Positions 17,049 through 25,690 are shown, counted from the first letter of the stretch. The stretch is 63,224 bases of DNA from Hyphomicrobiales bacterium (GCA_900470095.1 UBZM01000075.1:1-63224), one strand, 5' to 3'. Numbers and translations: made by a program. The notes: a model not told the origin generated them from the sequence alone.

Positions 17049-17146
17049 ACAGTCCGCCATCGCGCGCGGCTGGGCCTCGAAAGCAGCCCATCCGCGGACG
17101 AAGAGGAGGGGTCACCTGCAAGCGGCAACCCGACGCCGGGATGATC

Positions 17147-17500
17147 TCAGGTCTTGGTCAGCCCGAGAGCGATGGCGCAGGCTTTGGCGACATCGGAATC
17201 GGGCGACGCGCTGCCCGGCATCGTCGCCCATCCCCCCTTGGCGATGAAATCGCCCTGCTGCCATGAGCCGATCTTCTTCAATTCGACAAGTTGCTCGGTC
17301 GCATTGGCCTGCTGCTGGAACCTGACCACGCAGATCGGCGAGAGCGCGGCGATCACGGCCGTGCTGGAACGCGCCGTAGCGTCACGCTCCGCCCTACCCT
17401 GCGTGACCCAGCCGCCCCAGCTGAAGCCGATAATTGCAAGCGCGGCAGCTCCGCCGACGGCGCCCCAGGCGGCCGGTTTCAGTTCTGCTGGAATTTTCAT
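17147..17500 (-). CDS. Hypothetical single-pass membrane protein
   Basis: About 117 aa. One hydrophobic segment near the N-terminus (AAWGAVGGAAALAIIGFSWG) is followed by an extracytoplasmic domain with two cysteines (ICVVRF, ACAIALG) that could form a disulfide. ATG 17500 has a GGGGAAAG box at a suitable distance. It is convergent with the PotA-like gene and not part of that operon. No function is assigned. Confidence 0.7.
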   Translation of the reverse strand: MKIPAELKPAAWGAVGGAAALAIIGFSWGGWVTQGRAERDATARSSTAVIAALSPICVVRFQQQANATEQLVELKKIGSWQQGDFIAKGGWATMPGSASPDSDVAKACAIALGLTKT

Positions 17501-18056
17501 GAGTTTTATCTTTCCCCATCGGAAGAAAAATCGTCCGATGACCGACAGTATCACCTTTTCAGGTCGGGCATTTTCTTTTCACTGCAGTGCCCTTCTATGC
17601 TGTTTTCGAAATTTACACTGAGGTCTCGTCGGATCACGGGTCAGCCCGCGCTCCTCGTCAGCGAGCACGCCGGACCAAGCGGGCGCTCAGCCAACCTCAG
17701 ATCATCCTGATGCGGCCTCTCAACGTTCCGTGCTGCTTCGGCAATTTCGGCATCATCGACACCCATATTTCACGCATGACGAACGGGCATTGCTGAACAG
17801 GGAAAATTCCCTCTCAAGAATCTTGAATTTTCGTCGGAAAATTGTTGGAAAACAACTCGTTGCTCTTGGATTTATTTCGCAATGAAACTTATTGTTTACT
17901 TTTTCGATAATTCGTTTACTGTCTGATTGTCGATAATTTGTTGGCAGTTTTCTCCGCGTGTCTATGCGCGCCTGACGAACCCCCTTCGAAAATCGTGGTG
18001 AACCCACCGGGCATTCGCTCGGTGGCCGAGAAGTATTGCCAGAAGGAGAGTTCGTA
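17501..18056. promoter_or_regulatory. AT-rich control region and leader of the cold-shock gene
   Basis: A 556-base gene-free stretch. From about 17780 to 17960 it turns distinctly AT-rich against the GC-rich surroundings. It contains GTTTACT twice (17894-17900, 17914-17920) and TCGATAAT twice (17904-17911, 17930-17937). The part before the gene would make a long 5' leader, as is usual for cold-shock genes, where leader folding controls translation. No clean -35/-10 pair was found. The ribosome binding site is AGGAGAG at 18044-18050. Confidence 0.6.
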
Positions 18057-18266
18057 ATGAGCACCGGCACAGTAAAATGGTTCAATTCCACCAAAGGCTT
18101 CGGCTTCATTCAGCCGGATGACGGCAGCCAGGACGTCTTCGTCCATATCTCCGCCATCGAACGCGCTGGTATGCGCGAGATCGTCGAAGGCCAGAAGCTC
18201 GGCTATGAAGCGGTCCGCGACGCCAAATCCGGCAAGATGGCCGCCGAGCAGCTGCAAGCCGCGTAA
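18057..18266 (+). CDS. cspA: Cold-shock protein, CspA family
   Basis: A 69-aa single-domain OB-fold protein that binds single-stranded RNA/DNA and relieves RNA structure in the cytoplasm. Both RNA-binding motifs are present: KGFGFIQPDD (RNP1) and DVFVHISAI (RNP2), after GTVKWFNSTK. The length is normal. ATG 18057 follows a strong AGGAGAG; the in-frame upstream start at 18036 is not needed. A clear terminator follows at 18330-18355. Confidence 0.96.
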   Translation: MSTGTVKWFNSTKGFGFIQPDDGSQDVFVHISAIERAGMREIVEGQKLGYEAVRDAKSGKMAAEQLQAA

Positions 18267-18329
18267 TCGATATTCAGCCTCCCCGATAGCCACGGATGTA
18301 CTGGTGTCGGTCATGAGGTTGGAAGGAAG

Positions 18330-18355
18330 GGCCAGGTTCAACGCCTGGCCTTTTT
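18330..18355 (+). terminator. Rho-independent terminator after the cold-shock gene
   Basis: GGCCAGG (18330-18336) pairs with CCTGGCC (18344-18350) around a seven-base loop and is followed by five Ts (18351-18355). It lies 63 bases past the cspA stop codon. Confidence 0.85.
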
Positions 18356-18370
18356 CATATCCGCCGGCCG

Positions 18371-18613
18371 GTGTGGACCGGCGCCCATCGGGAGAAGCCG
18401 CTGTCCGGGAAAACCAGAGTCCGCGTCCAGGCGGAAGCCGCATCCCTCAAGACGCAAACCCGATCCCTGTCGCGCAACCGCATCAGCGCAGAGACTGAGA
18501 CGGTCATTCGAGCACGCGACGCCAACACCGCCAGGCTCAAGGATCAACGGCTGAACAAGGAGGCGCTCGACCGTGCCGCGGCTGCGACCGCTCCCGGCAT
18601 GCCGCTCCCATGA
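18371..18613 (+). CDS. Small basic hypothetical protein coupled to the GH13 gene
   Basis: The frame is up to 80 aa and rich in Arg, Lys and Ala, with a helical look at the end (VIRARDANTARLKDQRLNKE). No family is recognised. GTG 18371 is the first possible start; later starts cannot be excluded. Its TGA overlaps the ATG of the glucosidase gene (ATGA at 18610-18613), the usual sign of translational coupling and the best evidence that it is real. It follows the cspA terminator and could carry its own promoter in the short gap. Confidence 0.45.
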   Translation: MWTGAHREKPLSGKTRVRVQAEAASLKTQTRSLSRNRISAETETVIRARDANTARLKDQRLNKEALDRAAAATAPGMPLP

Positions 18614-20208
18614 CTGCGCCTTGGTGGCAGAGCGGCGTGATCTACCAGATCTATCCCCGCTCCTTTCAGGATGGGAATGGCGATGGCATGGGCGACCTCA
18701 GGGGGATTGGGCAACGGCTCGACTATCTCGCCGGCCTCGGGATCGACGCGATCTGGATCTCCCCGATCTATCCCTCGCCAATGGTCGATTTCGGCTATGA
18801 CGTTGCCGATTACTGCGACATCGATCCGCGTTTCGGCACGCTCGCCGATTTCGACGCTCTGCTCGCCCAGGCCCATGCGCGCGGCATCAAGGTCCTGCTC
18901 GATTTCGTCCCGAACCACAGTTCCGACCGGCATCCCTGGTTCGTCGAGAGCCGTGCCTCGCGCGAAAATCCGAAACGCGACTGGTATCTCTGGCGCGATG
19001 CCGCCGCCAATGGCGGCCCGCCGAATAACTGGGTGAGCGATTTCGGTGGTCCGGCCTGGGAATGGGACGAGGCCACCGGCCAATATTACTACCACGCCTT
19101 CCTGAAGCAGCAGCCGGACCTCAACTGGCGCAATCCTGCCGTCCAGGCTGCGATGTATGACGTGATGCGCTTCTGGTTCGACCGTGGCGTGGACGGTTTC
19201 CGCATCGACGTGCTCTGGCACCTGATCAAGGCAGAGAGCTTCCCGGACAATCCGCCGAACGCGGCCTATCACCCTGGGCTCGGCGAGATGCACCGCGTGC
19301 TCCAGCTCCATTCGACCGACCAGGCGGAAGTCCATGCGATCGCCGCCGAGATGCGCGCGATTGCCGACGGCTACGGCGCGGCGGGGCGCGGTGAGCGCGT
19401 GCTGATCGGCGAGATTTATCTCCCGGTCGATCGCCTGATGCACTACTACGGTCGCGGCCGGCCGGAAATGCATCTGCCCTTCAACTTCCAGCTCATCGAG
19501 GCCGCTTGGGAGGCGCGCGCGCTGGCCGCGCTCATCGCCACCTACGAGGCGGCTCTTCCGCCGGGCGGCTGGCCGAACTGGGTGCTCGGCAATCATGACC
19601 GGCCTCGCGTCGCCGCCAGGCTTGGACCGGCTCAAGCCCGCGTCGCGGCGATGCTGCTTCTAACGCTGCGGGGCACTCCGACGCTCTATTACGGCGACGA
19701 ACTGGGCCTGAGCGATGTCCCGATCCGGCCCGAAGAGCTGCGCGACCCGCGCGGCTTGCGTGAACCCGGGCTCGGCCTGGGCCGGGACCCCGTCCGTACG
19801 CCGATGCCGTGGGATGGAAGCGCCCATGCCGGCTTCAGCGCGGTCCAGCCCTGGCTGCCACTCAATGCCGATTGGCCGACGCGGAATGTCGCTGTGATGA
19901 TGACCGAGCCTGTCTCGGTCCTCCGGCTCTATCACCGGTTGCTGGCTCTCAGGCGTGCCCATCCGGCCTTGGCGATCGGAGATTTCGCGCTGCTGGAATC
20001 CGACGGCGATGTCCTGGCCTATGAGCGGCGCGAGGGCGCTCAGCGGCTGATCATCGCGCTCAATCTCGGCGGAGAGCCGCAGCGCCTGGCGTTACCCGGG
20101 GACGCGCCCGGTTGCCGTTTGCTGCTTTCGACGCTCGCCACAGCGCCCCTCATCGAGAACGATGTGCTGCTGCTCCGGCCAGACGAAGGCGTCATCCTTG
20201 CCGCCTGA
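18610..20208 (+). CDS. GH13 alpha-glucosidase / alpha-amylase family protein
   Basis: About 532 aa, cytoplasmic (no signal peptide), opening WWQSGVIYQIYPRSFQDGNG, typical of oligo-1,6-glucosidase and alpha-glucosidase subfamilies. The conserved regions are complete: DFVPNHSS (about 98), GVDGFRIDVLW with the nucleophile Asp200, IGEIY with acid/base Glu268, and GNHDRPR with Asp330. The C-terminal beta domain is present. It likely hydrolyses or transfers alpha-linked glucose from small sugars. It runs with a GT4 gene 22 bases downstream; together they could make and break an alpha-glucoside. Exact substrate cannot be read from sequence. Confidence 0.93.
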   Translation: MTAPWWQSGVIYQIYPRSFQDGNGDGMGDLRGIGQRLDYLAGLGIDAIWISPIYPSPMVDFGYDVADYCDIDPRFGTLADFDALLAQAHARGIKVLLDFVPNHSSDRHPWFVESRASRENPKRDWYLWRDAAANGGPPNNWVSDFGGPAWEWDEATGQYYYHAFLKQQPDLNWRNPAVQAAMYDVMRFWFDRGVDGFRIDVLWHLIKAESFPDNPPNAAYHPGLGEMHRVLQLHSTDQAEVHAIAAEMRAIADGYGAAGRGERVLIGEIYLPVDRLMHYYGRGRPEMHLPFNFQLIEAAWEARALAALIATYEAALPPGGWPNWVLGNHDRPRVAARLGPAQARVAAMLLLTLRGTPTLYYGDELGLSDVPIRPEELRDPRGLREPGLGLGRDPVRTPMPWDGSAHAGFSAVQPWLPLNADWPTRNVAVMMTEPVSVLRLYHRLLALRRAHPALAIGDFALLESDGDVLAYERREGAQRLIIALNLGGEPQRLALPGDAPGCRLLLSTLATAPLIENDVLLLRPDEGVILAA

Positions 20209-20230
20209 CCCAGAAGGAAAGGACGATCGC

Positions 20231-21241
20231 TTGCGTATCGCCATGCTGGCGCCAATCTCCTGGCGGACGCCGCCCCGTCATTATGGTCCATGGGAGCTGG
20301 TCACCAGCCTCCTGACCGAGGCCCTGCTGGAGCGCGGCGTCGATGTCACGCTCTTCGCCACCAGGGACAGCCGGACCTCCGGCACGCTCGCGGGTCTTTG
20401 CCCGGCGCCCTATTCCGAGGACCCTGCCATCGACGCCAAGGTCTGGGAGATGCTCCACGTCGCCCATGTTTTCGAGCGCGCAGGCGAGTTCGATCTCATC
20501 CACAATCAGGCGGATTTCGTGCCGCTCGCGTTCTCGAGGCTGGTCGAGACGCCGGTCGTGACGACGATCCACGGCTTCTCGTCGGACCGTATCCTGCCCG
20601 TCTTCAAAGCCTATGAGGATCGCGTCCATTACGTCGCGATCAGCGCTGCCGATCGCCATCCGGACCTGCGCTATGCCGCTGTGATTCATCACGGCATCCG
20701 GCTCGAGGACTTTCCCTTCGATCCCGACGGCAGCCCGGACCTGCTCTTCTTCGGCCGCATTCACCGGGACAAGGGCGCGGCCGAGGCGATCGCGACGGCA
20801 CGCCGGGCCGAGCGGCGGCTGGTCATGGCCGGCATCGTCCAGGATGAGGGCTACCATGCGGCGCAGGTCGTTCCCGCACTCGACGATCGGTCGGTCGCCT
20901 ATCTCGGCCCGGTTGGCGGGGCGCTGCGCACCAAAACCCTGGGCTCAGCGCGCGCTCTGCTTCACCTCATCAGCTTCGAGGAACCTTTCGGGCTATCCGT
21001 CGTCGAAGCGCTTGCCTGCGGCACCCCGGTCATCGCCTTCAACCGCGGCTCGATGCCGGAGCTGATCGAGCATGGCGTCACGGGCTTCCTTGTCGAGAGC
21101 GTCGATGAAGCCGTCGCGGCGGTCGCCCGCATCGGGGAGATCGATCGCGCAGCCTGCCGAGCGTCGGTCGTGGCGCGCTTTACGGTGGAGCGCATGGCCG
21201 ACCGGTACTTGAGTTTGTACCGATCCCTCCTCGGCCGCTAG
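20231..21241 (+). CDS. Glycosyltransferase family 4 protein
   Basis: About 336 aa GT-B fold enzyme. The start MRIAMLAPISWRTPP at TTG 20231 (after AAGGAAAGGA) is typical of GT4. The C-terminal nucleotide-sugar motif is clear: ISFEEPFGLSVVEALACGTP with the E-x7-E pair, then NRGSMPELIEHGVTGFL. FFGRIHRDKG marks the start of the second Rossmann domain. No membrane segment is seen. It follows the GH13 gene closely in the same direction. Acceptor and donor are unknown. Confidence 0.9.
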   Translation: MRIAMLAPISWRTPPRHYGPWELVTSLLTEALLERGVDVTLFATRDSRTSGTLAGLCPAPYSEDPAIDAKVWEMLHVAHVFERAGEFDLIHNQADFVPLAFSRLVETPVVTTIHGFSSDRILPVFKAYEDRVHYVAISAADRHPDLRYAAVIHHGIRLEDFPFDPDGSPDLLFFGRIHRDKGAAEAIATARRAERRLVMAGIVQDEGYHAAQVVPALDDRSVAYLGPVGGALRTKTLGSARALLHLISFEEPFGLSVVEALACGTPVIAFNRGSMPELIEHGVTGFLVESVDEAVAAVARIGEIDRAACRASVVARFTVERMADRYLSLYRSLLGR

Positions 21242-21287
21242 CGCAGGATGAGGTGGCGCTGAAACAGATGGACCGCGGCGCGCGCCC

Positions 21288-21923
21288 TCACCCCCGCGCC
21301 TTGCGCCGTGCGTAATGGGCGCGCGCCTTCGCCCGGTTGCCGCAGCCCTCCATCGAGCACCATTGGCGCGACTGGTTGCGCGTTTCGTCCAGGAAGACCC
21401 AGCCGCAGCTCGGATCGGCGCAGCGGCGCAGATGGTAGCGCCTGCGCGAAGCCGCCAGTTCGAGCACCGAGACCGCGACGGGCAGCAGTGGCAGGCGCAG
21501 ATCCGGCGGCGATCCACTGGGTTGCCAGTGATGGATGCGGGCTTCGCCGGCCTCTGTGAGCCGCCCCACGCGCTCTATGTCACGCAGCAGTGCCTCTGCC
21601 TCGGCGGGCCGGGCCAGGCCTTCATGCGCGGGATCAAAGACCTGTTCGATCTCAAGGCGCAGCCGCAACGCCGCTTCATGGACCTGCTCCGCTGCCTGGG
21701 CTTGTGCGTGCGCCTCCGTCAGAAGCAGCGTGACGGAGTGCGCATCGATCAGCTCCAGCCCGGCGGCCCAATGCACCAACTCGGCATAATCGTGCAGGCG
21801 CTCAGCGCTTCGCTCCGGGTTTCCGCGCCAGGTCGTCGTATTGATGAAGTCGAGGCAAAGCGCTCCCCCCAGCGGTATCGGGGGATGAGTCGCATAGGAG
21901 CGCGGGTCGGTAGCGGGCGACAT
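21288..21923 (-). CDS. CGNR zinc-finger / ABATE-domain regulator
   Basis: About 211 aa. The N-terminal ABATE domain (GGALCLDFINTTTWRG) is followed by a C-terminal treble-clef zinc finger: RRCADPSCGWVFLDETRN and WCSMEGCGNRAKARAHYARR, with Cys pairs and the CGNR motif. Proteins of this kind are thought to be stress-related or ligand-responsive transcription regulators. ATG 21923 is used; a TTG three bases upstream is possible. It is divergent from azlCD with a 92-base gap containing an inverted repeat, so it is the likely azlCD regulator. Confidence 0.88.
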   Translation of the reverse strand: MSPATDPRSYATHPPIPLGGALCLDFINTTTWRGNPERSAERLHDYAELVHWAAGLELIDAHSVTLLLTEAHAQAQAAEQVHEAALRLRLEIEQVFDPAHEGLARPAEAEALLRDIERVGRLTEAGEARIHHWQPSGSPPDLRLPLLPVAVSVLELAASRRRYHLRRCADPSCGWVFLDETRNQSRQWCSMEGCGNRAKARAHYARRKARG

Positions 21924-21984
21924 CAAACGAAGTTTCCCCTTGTTGCCGGACGATCTTGACAGCCGCGAGAGCCACGCGACAATA

Positions 21985-22004
21985 CTAACCTCCTAATCGG
22001 TTAG
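21985..22004. promoter_or_regulatory. Inverted repeat between the CGNR regulator and azlC
   Basis: CTAACC (21985-21990) and GGTTAG (21999-22004) are exact reverse complements with an eight-base spacer, and CTAA occurs again inside the spacer. It lies 12 bases before the azlC start, overlapping its ribosome-binding region, so binding there would block azlC expression. Its protein partner is inferred to be the divergent CGNR protein. Confidence 0.45.
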
Positions 22005-22015
22005 AAAGAGCTGCC

Positions 22016-22738
22016 ATGGCAACGGCTGCCCGACCGCCTTTCACCCTCGCCGGCTTCAGGCAGGGCTTCGTCCGTGCGCAGGCGCTGGCTCCCGGCGTGC
22101 TCCTCTACGGCGTCGTGTTCGGCATCCTCGCAACGGAGGCGCGGCTTTCCGTGCTCGAATCCGTCCTGACCAGTGTCTTCATCTATTCCGGCTCGGCGCA
22201 GATGGCTGCCCTTCAGGTCTGGCGGGACGGAGCGGAGCTGCTGCCGTTGTTCGCGGCAATCGTGCTGATGAACGCCCGCTACCTGCTCTATGGCGCGGCA
22301 CTGCGTCCCTGGCTCGCAGGAGCGCCGCCGCTCGCGAGCTACGGAACCCTGTTCTTCCTCGGGGATGGCAACTGGGCGCTGGCGATGGCCGAGCGTGAGC
22401 GCGGCCAGGACGATGCGGCCTTCGTACTGGGTTCGGGAATCGCGATGTTCGCGCCCTGGATCCTTGGCACATTGATCGGCCGCCTCAGCGGCGGCCTGAT
22501 CGGCGACCCGGCGCGCTACGGCTTGGACTTCATGCTGATCGCCTTTTCGGCAGCGCTCCTCATCGGGATGTGGAAGGGCAAGGCCGATCTCGGACCGGTG
22601 CTTGCTGCCGGCCTTGCAGCCGTGATGCTCGCCCCCTTCGTCTCCAGCGGCTGGATCATCGTCGCCGGCGGGCTTGCCGCAGCTGCTGCAGGCGCCCTCA
22701 CCCACCGCTCTCCGGTCCCGAACGAGGCCACGTCGTGA
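22016..22738 (+). CDS. azlC: AzlC-family branched-chain amino acid exporter, large subunit
   Basis: About 240 aa with many hydrophobic segments. It shows the AzlC signature near the start (LAPGVLLYGVVFGILA) and SVFIYSGSAQMAALQ about 60 residues in, with LMNARYLLYGAALRP. AzlC with AzlD (BrnFE-type) exports branched-chain amino acids across the inner membrane. Its TGA overlaps the GTG start of the AzlD gene. Confidence 0.93.
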   Translation: MATAARPPFTLAGFRQGFVRAQALAPGVLLYGVVFGILATEARLSVLESVLTSVFIYSGSAQMAALQVWRDGAELLPLFAAIVLMNARYLLYGAALRPWLAGAPPLASYGTLFFLGDGNWALAMAERERGQDDAAFVLGSGIAMFAPWILGTLIGRLSGGLIGDPARYGLDFMLIAFSAALLIGMWKGKADLGPVLAAGLAAVMLAPFVSSGWIIVAGGLAAAAAGALTHRSPVPNEATS

Positions 22739-23037
22739 GCATCGACCAGCGCTTCGCGATCGCGCTCGTGGTGATGGCGGCCGCCTCGTATCTCTGCCGC
22801 GCCGGCGGCTTTTTCTTCATGCGGTTCGTTCCTCTGACGCCGCGGCGCGAAGCGGCCCTGCGGGCACTCCCCATCGGGGTCATGACCGGCATCGTGGCGC
22901 CGGTCGTGCTTCAGGGACGGATCCCGGAATGCGCAGGTCTCGCCGTTGCCATCCTGGTGATGACATGGCGCGGCAGCGATCTTGCGGCTGCGCTCGCTGG
23001 TGTCGCCGTCGTCGCGCTCCTGAGACAGATCCTCTAG
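22735..23037 (+). CDS. azlD: AzlD-family branched-chain amino acid exporter, small subunit
   Basis: A 100-aa protein with three to four hydrophobic segments and the AzlD pattern ASYLCRAGGFFFMRFVPLTP, then ALRALPIGVMTGIVAPVVL. The GTG at 22735 overlaps the azlC stop (GTGA), which fits an obligate two-subunit exporter. Confidence 0.92.
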   Translation: MSIDQRFAIALVVMAAASYLCRAGGFFFMRFVPLTPRREAALRALPIGVMTGIVAPVVLQGRIPECAGLAVAILVMTWRGSDLAAALAGVAVVALLRQIL

Positions 23038-23274
23038 CCGTCGTTCCGGCCCTCCGGCCCCCCAGCCTTTCCCAGTTCCCGCAGCGTCAGATACAATCCC
23101 GGCATCAGGCCGTTCCCGACGCGGGAGGATTTGGTCCATGGTCATGTCTCGGCCACCGGCAAAGCCGCTGCTGCAGGCTGCCCCTGGCGATGGCCCCACG
23201 CCTGGCCTGAGCCCGGTCGCCCCAACCCTCTCCCCATGCCAGCCGAGCCGCCCAGAACCGGAAGGGACCGATCG

Positions 23275-24282
23275 ATGGAACGCAGAGATCTGCTGAAGGC
23301 GATCGCGCTCGCCTCCTCCGCCGGCGCAGCCAGCGGGCTCACGCTGGCTGCGGAAGCCCAGGCCCCGGCGGGCAAGCGCGGCATCGGCACCAGGGACATC
23401 ACGCCGCTCAGCCCGGATTACTTCATCCCCGACCGCTTCAAGGGCAAGACGCTCATCATCACCGGCTGCGCGCGCGGCATGGGCGCGCTCGCCGCCCAGC
23501 GCGCCGCCCGCGAAGGCGCCAATGTCGTCGGCGCCGACTGGCTGCAGGAACTGGGCACCGAGCACATGAACGCGATCGCGAAGGCGGGCGGCAACGCCGA
23601 ATTCGTCTTCGGCGACATCTCCGACACCGAGACCTGCGAGCAGATGGTGAAGGTCGCGGTCGCTCGCTTCGGCCGGCTCGACCACGCCATCAACAATGCC
23701 GGCGTCATGGACGGCGTCTATTCCGGCGCCCCGATCGAATATGAGCGGCAGAAGCACCTGCTCTTCGCCCCCATCCACGAGGCCACCGACGCCTATTGGG
23801 ACAATGTCATGCGCACCAATGCGACTGGCGTGTTCAAGTCGATGCGCGCCGAGCTCAAGCAGATGGTGAAGCAAAATCTCGGCGGCGCCATCGTCAATGT
23901 CGGCTCTGTCACTGCCCTCGCCGGCTTCGGCGGAAATCCGGCCTATGTCGCGAGCAAGCATGCGGTGACCGGCCTCACCCGCTCGGCCGCGATCGACTAT
24001 GCCGCCTATGGCATCCGCATCAACTCGGTGAACATGGCGCAGACCGCAACCCCTATGGTCGAGCGCGCGCTGGAACTCGTGACCAGAAAGATGCAGGACA
24101 CCGGCGGCGGACCGAGCATGAGCATGCTGAAGACCGACAGCCTGCTGCAGGCGGCCGATTCCCATAGACGCGATGCGACGCCGGCGGAACAGGTCGCGAT
24201 CATGCTCTTCCTGCTCTCGGATGAGGCCTCGAACCTGACAGGCGGCACCTACGCCACGGATGGCGGCTGGACGGCCTACTGA
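23275..24282 (+). CDS. SDR-family oxidoreductase with Tat-like leader
   Basis: About 335 aa. The Rossmann nucleotide site reads TGCARGMGALAAQRA, followed by NNAGVMDG and a catalytic Ser and YVASK (Tyr-x3-Lys) with AITG downstream, so the classical short-chain dehydrogenase is intact. Unusually, the protein begins ERRDLLKAIALASSAGAAS and continues through LTLAAEAQA, which looks like a twin-arginine signal; SDRs are normally cytoplasmic. ATG 23275 directly precedes that leader. A 237-base gap separates it from azlD. Substrate unknown. Confidence 0.88.
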   Translation: MERRDLLKAIALASSAGAASGLTLAAEAQAPAGKRGIGTRDITPLSPDYFIPDRFKGKTLIITGCARGMGALAAQRAAREGANVVGADWLQELGTEHMNAIAKAGGNAEFVFGDISDTETCEQMVKVAVARFGRLDHAINNAGVMDGVYSGAPIEYERQKHLLFAPIHEATDAYWDNVMRTNATGVFKSMRAELKQMVKQNLGGAIVNVGSVTALAGFGGNPAYVASKHAVTGLTRSAAIDYAAYGIRINSVNMAQTATPMVERALELVTRKMQDTGGGPSMSMLKTDSLLQAADSHRRDATPAEQVAIMLFLLSDEASNLTGGTYATDGGWTAY

Positions 24283-24314
24283 GAGGGGCAGGCGGCGTTC
24301 GCGGCTCCGCCAAC

Positions 24315-24644
24315 CTATTCGTCATTGTTCGGCGTGACATCCAGGCTCGTCCCGTAGCCGAGGCGCGACGTCAGTCCGTCCTTCTTCTCCTGGAGGTTGT
24401 CGGCCAGCGCCCGGAGTGCCGATACGTCCAACCGGACCGCCTGCGGCTCGTACGCGCCTTTCCAGTCGACCTGAATGCGGTCCGCCAGCTCCAGCAGTTC
24501 GCGTCTGAATTCGTCCTTCGAAAGCAAACCATGGGCATCGAGGCGCTTGATGAGCGTCGCGAGAATGAGTCCGTAGCCATTTCGGTTGCGGCGAGTTCCG
24601 ATGAGCCCGGCATCGGTCTGTTCCTTTGGAAACGACGGAGCCAT
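24315..24644 (-). CDS. Hypothetical protein
   Basis: About 109 aa, soluble and helical (LILATLIKRLDAHGLLSKDEF, then LRALADNLQEKKDGL). No family is recognised. ATG 24644 has a GGAGGG 12 bases upstream; ATG 24671 is the alternative. It is divergent from the small gene at 24686 with a short shared gap. Coding character (GC-rich third positions, no interruptions) supports a real gene. Confidence 0.6.
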   Translation of the reverse strand: MAPSFPKEQTDAGLIGTRRNRNGYGLILATLIKRLDAHGLLSKDEFRRELLELADRIQVDWKGAYEPQAVRLDVSALRALADNLQEKKDGLTSRLGYGTSLDVTPNNDE

Positions 24645-24685
24645 TGGGTCTTGGCGCCCTCCCAATCTCATGACACCATCCACGA

Positions 24686-25015
24686 ATGAGCTTTACCGTC
24701 AAACTGGCCAGCTTTCCGGCCTGGAAAGCGCCCGTCCCCCACGAGACCCTCGGGGAGGCATTTACTAGCGTCGCAGCAGCATTCGACGCCGGAAAGCAGG
24801 CGCTCGCCGCGACGATGGCGCGGGAGTTGGCCGCCGTCGCATCTATCATCCAACCGCGTTCGGAGCGCTTGGAAGCCGGCCCTTTGACAGTCATCGATGT
24901 GCCATCTGAAGCCGTTTCAGGATTCCTCATCCTGGACGAGACTGGCGTTGAGGTGGGTAACTGGACCACCCTGGACGAGGCGGTTCAGTGCGCAGCTCAA
25001 GGGCGGTTCGGCTAG
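24686..25015 (+). CDS. Hypothetical protein
   Basis: About 109 aa. The ending VIDVPSEAVSGFLILDETGVEVGNWTT looks like a small alpha/beta domain, with a helical middle (AAAFDAGKQALAATMAREL). No family is recognised. It is divergent from 24644 and ends 39 bases before the HAD gene's frame opens, so the two could be co-transcribed. Confidence 0.55.
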   Translation: MSFTVKLASFPAWKAPVPHETLGEAFTSVAAAFDAGKQALAATMARELAAVASIIQPRSERLEAGPLTVIDVPSEAVSGFLILDETGVEVGNWTTLDEAVQCAAQGRFG

Positions 25016-25054
25016 GGCTGGACAGCGCATTGTGCCGAGATGCCGCCTCTTCTC

Positions 25055-25690
25055 ATGAGCGAAATGCCCTCCTATCCTGGCGCGATGCGCTTCAAGGCGG
25101 TGATGGTCGATGTCGACGGTGTGCTGATCGTGCATCCCGATCCGAAGGGGTGGGCGGCCCATCTCGAACGCGATCTCGGCCTCTCCAAGGAACGCTTGCA
25201 GGCGGAGTTCTTCGCGCCGCATTGGCCCGACATCATCCATGGCCGTGCCAGTCTCCACGCGAGGCTCGAGCCCACGTTGGCGAAGATGGGTGCGACGGTG
25301 AGCGCGGACAGCCTTGTCCGATACTGGTTCGAGCAGGATTCCCATGTCGATCAGGACCTGCTGGGACAACTGGCGGAGCTGCGAGCCCGCGGCCTGGAAT
25401 TGCATCTCGCGACAGTCCAGGAGCATGAGCGCGCACGATATCTCTGGCACACGCTCGGCTTCGAGCACCATTTCGACGCCATTCACTACGCGGCTGCCCT
25501 CGGCTGGGCCAAACCGGCTCAGGGCTTCTTCGCCGCCATCGAGGCGCGAACAGATTTTGAGCCGCACGAGCTGTTCTTCATCGACGACGCCCCGGCGAAT
25601 GTTGAAGCCGCCATCGCGCGGGGCTGGAGCGCAGCCGTCTGGAACGGGCAAAGCCGGCTTGCCGACCTGCTGATGGAGTCGAGTTCCTAG
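25055..25690 (+). CDS. HAD-superfamily hydrolase
   Basis: About 211 aa. The four HAD motifs are visible: VMVDVDGVL (nucleophile Asp and acid Asp near residue 20), LATVQEHERA (motif II Thr), the Lys in GWAKPAQ and FIDDAPANV (motif IV). The helical cap between motifs I and II is that of subfamily IA. It would hydrolyse a small phosphate ester in the cytoplasm. ATGs at 25040, 25055 and 25085 are all possible, and the last would place the motif I Asp at the usual position. No pathway context. Confidence 0.85.
   Translation: MSEMPSYPGAMRFKAVMVDVDGVLIVHPDPKGWAAHLERDLGLSKERLQAEFFAPHWPDIIHGRASLHARLEPTLAKMGATVSADSLVRYWFEQDSHVDQDLLGQLAELRARGLELHLATVQEHERARYLWHTLGFEHHFDAIHYAAALGWAKPAQGFFAAIEARTDFEPHELFFIDDAPANVEAAIARGWSAAVWNGQSRLADLLMESSS

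Noticed and set aside
17052..17099. Interrupted inverted repeat (GTCCGC / GCGGAC) after the PotA-like gene
   Set aside because: Stems are short and broken and no T-run follows, so a terminator call is not supported.
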